A stretch of 64,000 nt of DNA from Bacteroidales bacterium (GTDB lineage: Bacteria > Bacteroidota > Bacteroidia > Bacteroidales > P3), in the NCBI GenBank assembly GCA_017522065.1, contig JAFXAD010000052.1, positions 24,452-88,451 of the forward strand, given 5' to 3'. Positions 63,860 through 64,000 of this stretch are shown in pieces; position 1 is the stretch's first letter; each line of letters starts with the position of its first letter. Made by a program: the position numbers and the translations under genes. The notes beneath the pieces are model-generated. The model was not told the DNA's origin, did not search any database, and saw only the letters and a list, made by a program, of their open reading frames with translations.

Positions 63860-64000
63860 TGTAATGAACCCCGAAAGTTGGACAAAAAACTTTCGGGGTT
63901 TTATTATGAGGAAAAGACACACGATTGAGGAACGGATACAAGCCGTCAGGATGTGCCAAAGAGGGCACAGTGCAGATCATGTTTCCAGGGAGTTAGGCAT
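63860..64000 (+). mobile_element. Left end of an IS3-family insertion sequence (cut by window edge)
   Basis: TGTAATGAACCCCGAAAGTT at 63860 is the type of terminal inverted repeat seen in IS3-family elements (TGAACCCCGAAAGTTGGACA core). Its inner part forms a perfect 13-base hairpin with AACTTTCGGGGTT at 63888-63900. The transposase gene begins at 63906. The right end and target-site duplication lie outside the window. Confidence 0.82.
63906..64000 (+). CDS. IS3-family transposase OrfA, N-terminal part only
   Basis: The frame starts MRKRHTIEERIQAVRMCQRG and continues HSADHVSRELG before the window ends. This is the N-terminal helix-turn-helix of IS3-type OrfA (InsE-like), which binds the terminal repeats. 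Only 31 residues are visible. Its ATG follows the terminal-repeat hairpin by 5 bases. Confidence 0.83.
   Translation, partial: MRKRHTIEERIQAVRMCQRGHSADHVSRELG

Noticed and set aside
63625-63885. 86-codon minus-strand frame across the IS junction
   Set aside because: It crosses the IS terminal repeat and consists of the complement of promoter sequence; no homology is apparent.

Overview
The window reads as a chromosomal segment of an uncultured-type Bacteroidales bacterium (phylum Bacteroidota). Evidence: type IX secretion (T9SS) cargo with type A and type B C-terminal sorting domains, a GldH-like lipoprotein, SusD-era style lipoproteins with LxxC lipoboxes, a BspA-like leucine-rich-repeat protein, a Na+-pumping methylmalonyl-CoA decarboxylase operon, a short ATP synthase epsilon subunit, and promoters of the TTTG-N19-TAnnTTTG type used by this phylum. 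Housekeeping genes dominate; no phage, CRISPR array, tRNA or rRNA gene was seen.

Layout. 1-11498: folE (cut by the edge), rlmI-like methylase, rpe, a YitT-family membrane protein, YggS, topB (the only + gene here), a PepSY-like secreted protein, purA, an unknown acidic protein, murB and an AAA-CYTH fusion. 11660-16956: methylmalonyl-CoA epimerase and the four decarboxylase subunits, with a cysteine-rich lipoprotein gene and a strong hairpin inserted in the middle of the operon. 17102-25869: LRR protein, dxs, secreted unknown, dapD, small lipoprotein, a tail-anchored unknown and alaS. 26270-32058: GroES-like orphan, then a surface-glycan locus (UDP-galactopyranose mutase, SDR reductase, IspD/TarI-type cytidylyltransferase, TagF-like polyol-phosphate transferase) and a small membrane protein. 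32164-44514: T9SS cargo with an IgGFc-binding-like N-terminus, HU, GH3-serine hydrolase fusion, initiating sugar transferase, lipoprotein, EamA transporter, phosphoesterase, orphan GHKL ATPase, GT2. 44685-53952: AsmA-like protein, lipocalin-like lipoprotein, hpt, FGE-domain protein, T9SS type A protein, SRPBCC protein, pyrE, Nudix. 54115-63426 (all +): dprA, atpD-atpC, membrane pyrophosphatase hppA, asd, gldH-like, uvrC. The last 140 bases are the left end of an IS3-family element.

The most unusual thing is in the gaps, not the genes. Between about 12.8 kb and 60.0 kb many intergenic regions are filled with ordered, low-complexity repeat modules: (TGAGAAC)n just after a stop codon, then a conserved junction, then (CCCTATAA / CCTTTAA)n running up to the next start codon. 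Some also carry a roughly 100-base dispersed element with a GGTCG/CGACC hairpin. In every case I checked, on both strands, the C-rich strand is the sense strand of the downstream gene, so the arrays are polar with respect to transcription and their template strand carries GGGTTA-type runs able to form G-quadruplexes. At dprA the array lies between a recognisable promoter and a TTG start codon, so it should be part of the mRNA leader. At several genes the repeats run into the coding sequence and supply the last codons and the stop.

Energy metabolism genes fit a fermentative, ion-gradient-saving lifestyle: methylmalonyl-CoA decarboxylase (Na+ export coupled to propionate formation), membrane pyrophosphatase beside atpD-atpC, and no respiratory genes in view. 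All functional calls are from reading translated sequence and motif recall; no searches were run.
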